From positions 1-15,620 of the forward strand of contig JBFKFP010000056.1 in assembly GCA_041618535.1 (NCBI GenBank): 15,620 nt of DNA, in the 5' to 3' direction. Both the position numbers and the translations under genes were made by a program. Positions within the stretch are counted from its first letter, which is position 1; each line of letters begins with the position of its first letter. This stretch comes from SHLJ01 sp041618535. GTDB lineage: Bacteria; Bacteroidota; Bacteroidia; Flavobacteriales; Flavobacteriaceae. Below, piece after piece: positions 15,529 through 15,620 of this stretch. The notes under the pieces are model-generated. The model saw only the letters and a list, made by a program, of their open reading frames with translations. It had not been told where the DNA came from and ran no database searches.

Positions 15529-15620
15529 ATGAAGAAGCCTCTTCTCTTCCTGATGATTTTTGCCGCCCAGCTTGTATCGGCCCAATATGAAATCACTGTT
15601 AAGGCCTTTATTCTGGATCA
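15529..15620 (+). CDS. Start of a secreted protein, truncated by the window end
   Basis: The first 30 codons of a gene are present. They encode a short basic N-terminus (MKKP), a hydrophobic core (LLFLMIFAAQLV) and a type I signal peptidase site after VSA, leaving a mature protein that begins QYEITVKAF. The protein is therefore exported to the periplasm, the outer membrane or beyond. The beta-strand-like start could suit a carboxypeptidase-regulatory-like domain at the N-terminus of many Bacteroidota outer-membrane proteins, but 30 residues are too few to name a family. Confidence 0.7.
   Translation, partial: MKKPLLFLMIFAAQLVSAQYEITVKAFILD

Overview
The window looks like an ordinary chromosomal segment of a Bacteroidota bacterium, most likely a Flavobacteriia-like marine or environmental lineage. 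This rests on protein families common there: a fused oligopeptide-type ABC ATPase, a short CNNM/CBS protein, a PolB-like 3'-5' exonuclease, secreted BNR/VPS10 propeller proteins and Tat-exported Gfo/Idh/MocA oxidoreductases. Several gene starts are also preceded by matches to the Bacteroidota -7 promoter box TAnnTTTG, and Shine-Dalgarno sequences are weak or absent. No rRNA, tRNA, transposase, phage gene or CRISPR array was seen.

Layout. Positions 1-270 hold no gene but contain one or two hairpins that end the first gene. A tandem ABC ATPase lies on the minus strand (278-1969). After a 201-bp gap comes a compact minus-strand cluster. In transcription order it runs: secreted serine hydrolase (7019-5718), CNNM/CBS membrane protein (5676-4555), O6-alkylguanine-DNA methyltransferase (4555-4082), membrane-anchored serine hydrolase (4038-2884) and DEDDy 3'-5' exonuclease (2887-2171). 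Two junctions overlap (TAATG and ATGA) and two are gaps of about 40 bp, so the cluster may be one operon with an internal promoter before the second hydrolase. From a divergent intergenic region (7020-7129) a plus-strand series begins: MATE exporter (7130-8485), a very large secreted BNR-repeat propeller protein (8531-11623), an NtrY-like sensor histidine kinase (11679-13130) and an enoyl-CoA hydratase/isomerase (13147-13929). This series meets, with only 2 bp between stop codons, a convergent Tat-signal Gfo/Idh/MocA oxidoreductase (15356-13932). The window ends inside the first codons of a new secreted protein on the plus strand (from 15529).

Function. The clusters mix cell-envelope work (hydrolases, CNNM transporter, MATE exporter, secreted propeller), DNA repair (methyltransferase, exonuclease) and metabolism (crotonase, oxidoreductase). 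They do not form one obvious pathway. I found no convincing undescribed system. The points most worth checking are small: a terminator stem built from the last codons of the ABC gene, a possible leaderless start for that same gene, an operator-like palindrome before the last gene, a histidine kinase with no response regulator beside it, and a dual Tat/lipoprotein signal on the oxidoreductase.
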